Below the pieces are notes generated by a model, which was given only the letters and a program-made list of their open reading frames with translations, made no database searches and was not told the origin of the DNA. Below, piece after piece: positions 43,922 to 44,002 of a stretch of DNA of 44,002 nucleotides (position 1 is its first letter; each line of letters begins with the position of its first letter). The stretch spans positions 1 through 44,002 of the forward strand of contig CACNYU010000007.1 in the NCBI GenBank assembly GCA_902624785.1, written 5' to 3'. A program made the translations under genes and the position numbers. This stretch comes from an uncultured Prochlorococcus sp. Lineage in GTDB: Bacteria > Cyanobacteriota > Cyanobacteriia > PCC-6307 > Cyanobiaceae.

Positions 43922-44002
43922 ATGACATTAAATCTAGATGCTAAAAAAATCTTGTTAAGAAAAATCCCTCATGGTTTATTCATTTGTGGTGTTAAGGATG
44001 AA
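43922..44002 (+). CDS. Flavin-reductase family protein (5' end only)
   Basis: Only the first 27 codons are in the window (MTLNLDAKKILLRKIPHGLF...). The KKILLRKIPHGLFICG segment resembles the start of flavin reductase-like (FMN-binding) domain proteins of picocyanobacteria, in which such a domain forms a stand-alone protein or part of a diflavin protein. It lies 59 bases from the divergent coaD start. The assignment is from memory of this N-terminus and cannot be checked further here. Confidence 0.6.
   Translation, partial: MTLNLDAKKILLRKIPHGLFICGVKDE

Noticed and set aside
1..44002. Mobile elements, prophage, CRISPR, toxin-antitoxin or biosynthetic island
   Set aside because: No transposase, integrase, repeat array, phage gene or compositional break was seen; gene content is core cyanobacterial throughout.

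Overview
The window looks like a core chromosomal segment of a marine picocyanobacterium, most likely a low-GC (high-light type) Prochlorococcus. The DNA is very AT-rich (about 30% GC by eye), intergenic gaps are all under 250 bases, convergent genes often overlap at their ends, and several starts are TTG. Cyanobacterial marker genes are present: psb28, psaK, gun4, a plant-type ferredoxin, the DUF2499/DUF3593 pair, DUF3110 and DUF1995. The species call rests on composition and remembered family features, not on a search.

Layout. 1-5.8 kb: the end of secF, a small membrane ORF, an AI-2E family permease, psb28, mnmH, gun4, an RsbW-like ATPase, an 86-residue conserved-type protein and a methyltransferase. 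5.9-10.8 kb: glnA with a clear terminator, diverging from a serine-glyoxylate type aminotransferase; then tadA, a PLP decarboxylase and a previously uncalled 57-residue membrane ORF. 10.8-16.3 kb: a tight leftward operon pyk - FtsX/MacB-like permease - bioY - lspA - DUF697 GTPase. 16.4-21.1 kb: a MazG-like pyrophosphohydrolase, yggT, scpB, ilvA and dxs. 21.1-24.8 kb: a leftward run htpG, rpmB, PrxQ-like peroxiredoxin, DUF2499, DUF3593, psaK. 25-27.5 kb: hisZ, an inositol-monophosphatase family gene, a ferredoxin and tRNA-Ser(GGA). 27.8-31.6 kb: a divergent-type dnaK overlapping dnaJ, a DUF3110 gene and a cyclophilin. 31.5-36.8 kb: ribBA, argC, purN, pgi. 36.8-44 kb: leuS, the tight operon dapF - cysteine desulfurase - DUF1995 - PBP4-like peptidase, coaD, and the first 27 codons of a flavin-reductase family gene.

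The genes are mostly housekeeping: nitrogen assimilation (glnA), photosynthesis (psb28, psaK, gun4), isoprenoids (dxs), amino acids (ilvA, argC, dapF, hisZ), riboflavin and CoA (ribBA, coaD), translation (leuS, tadA, mnmH, rpmB, tRNA-Ser), protein quality control (htpG, dnaK, dnaJ, PPIase) and envelope (secF, lspA, PBP4-like). I saw no mobile element, prophage, CRISPR array, toxin-antitoxin pair or biosynthetic island, and nothing I can honestly call a new system. The most useful leads are small: an uncalled membrane microprotein, an operator-like palindrome between ribBA and argC, a P-loop substitution in MnmH, a lost resolving cysteine in the peroxiredoxin, a repeated acidic DnaK tail that overlaps the dnaJ start, and conserved-looking groups of unknown genes.
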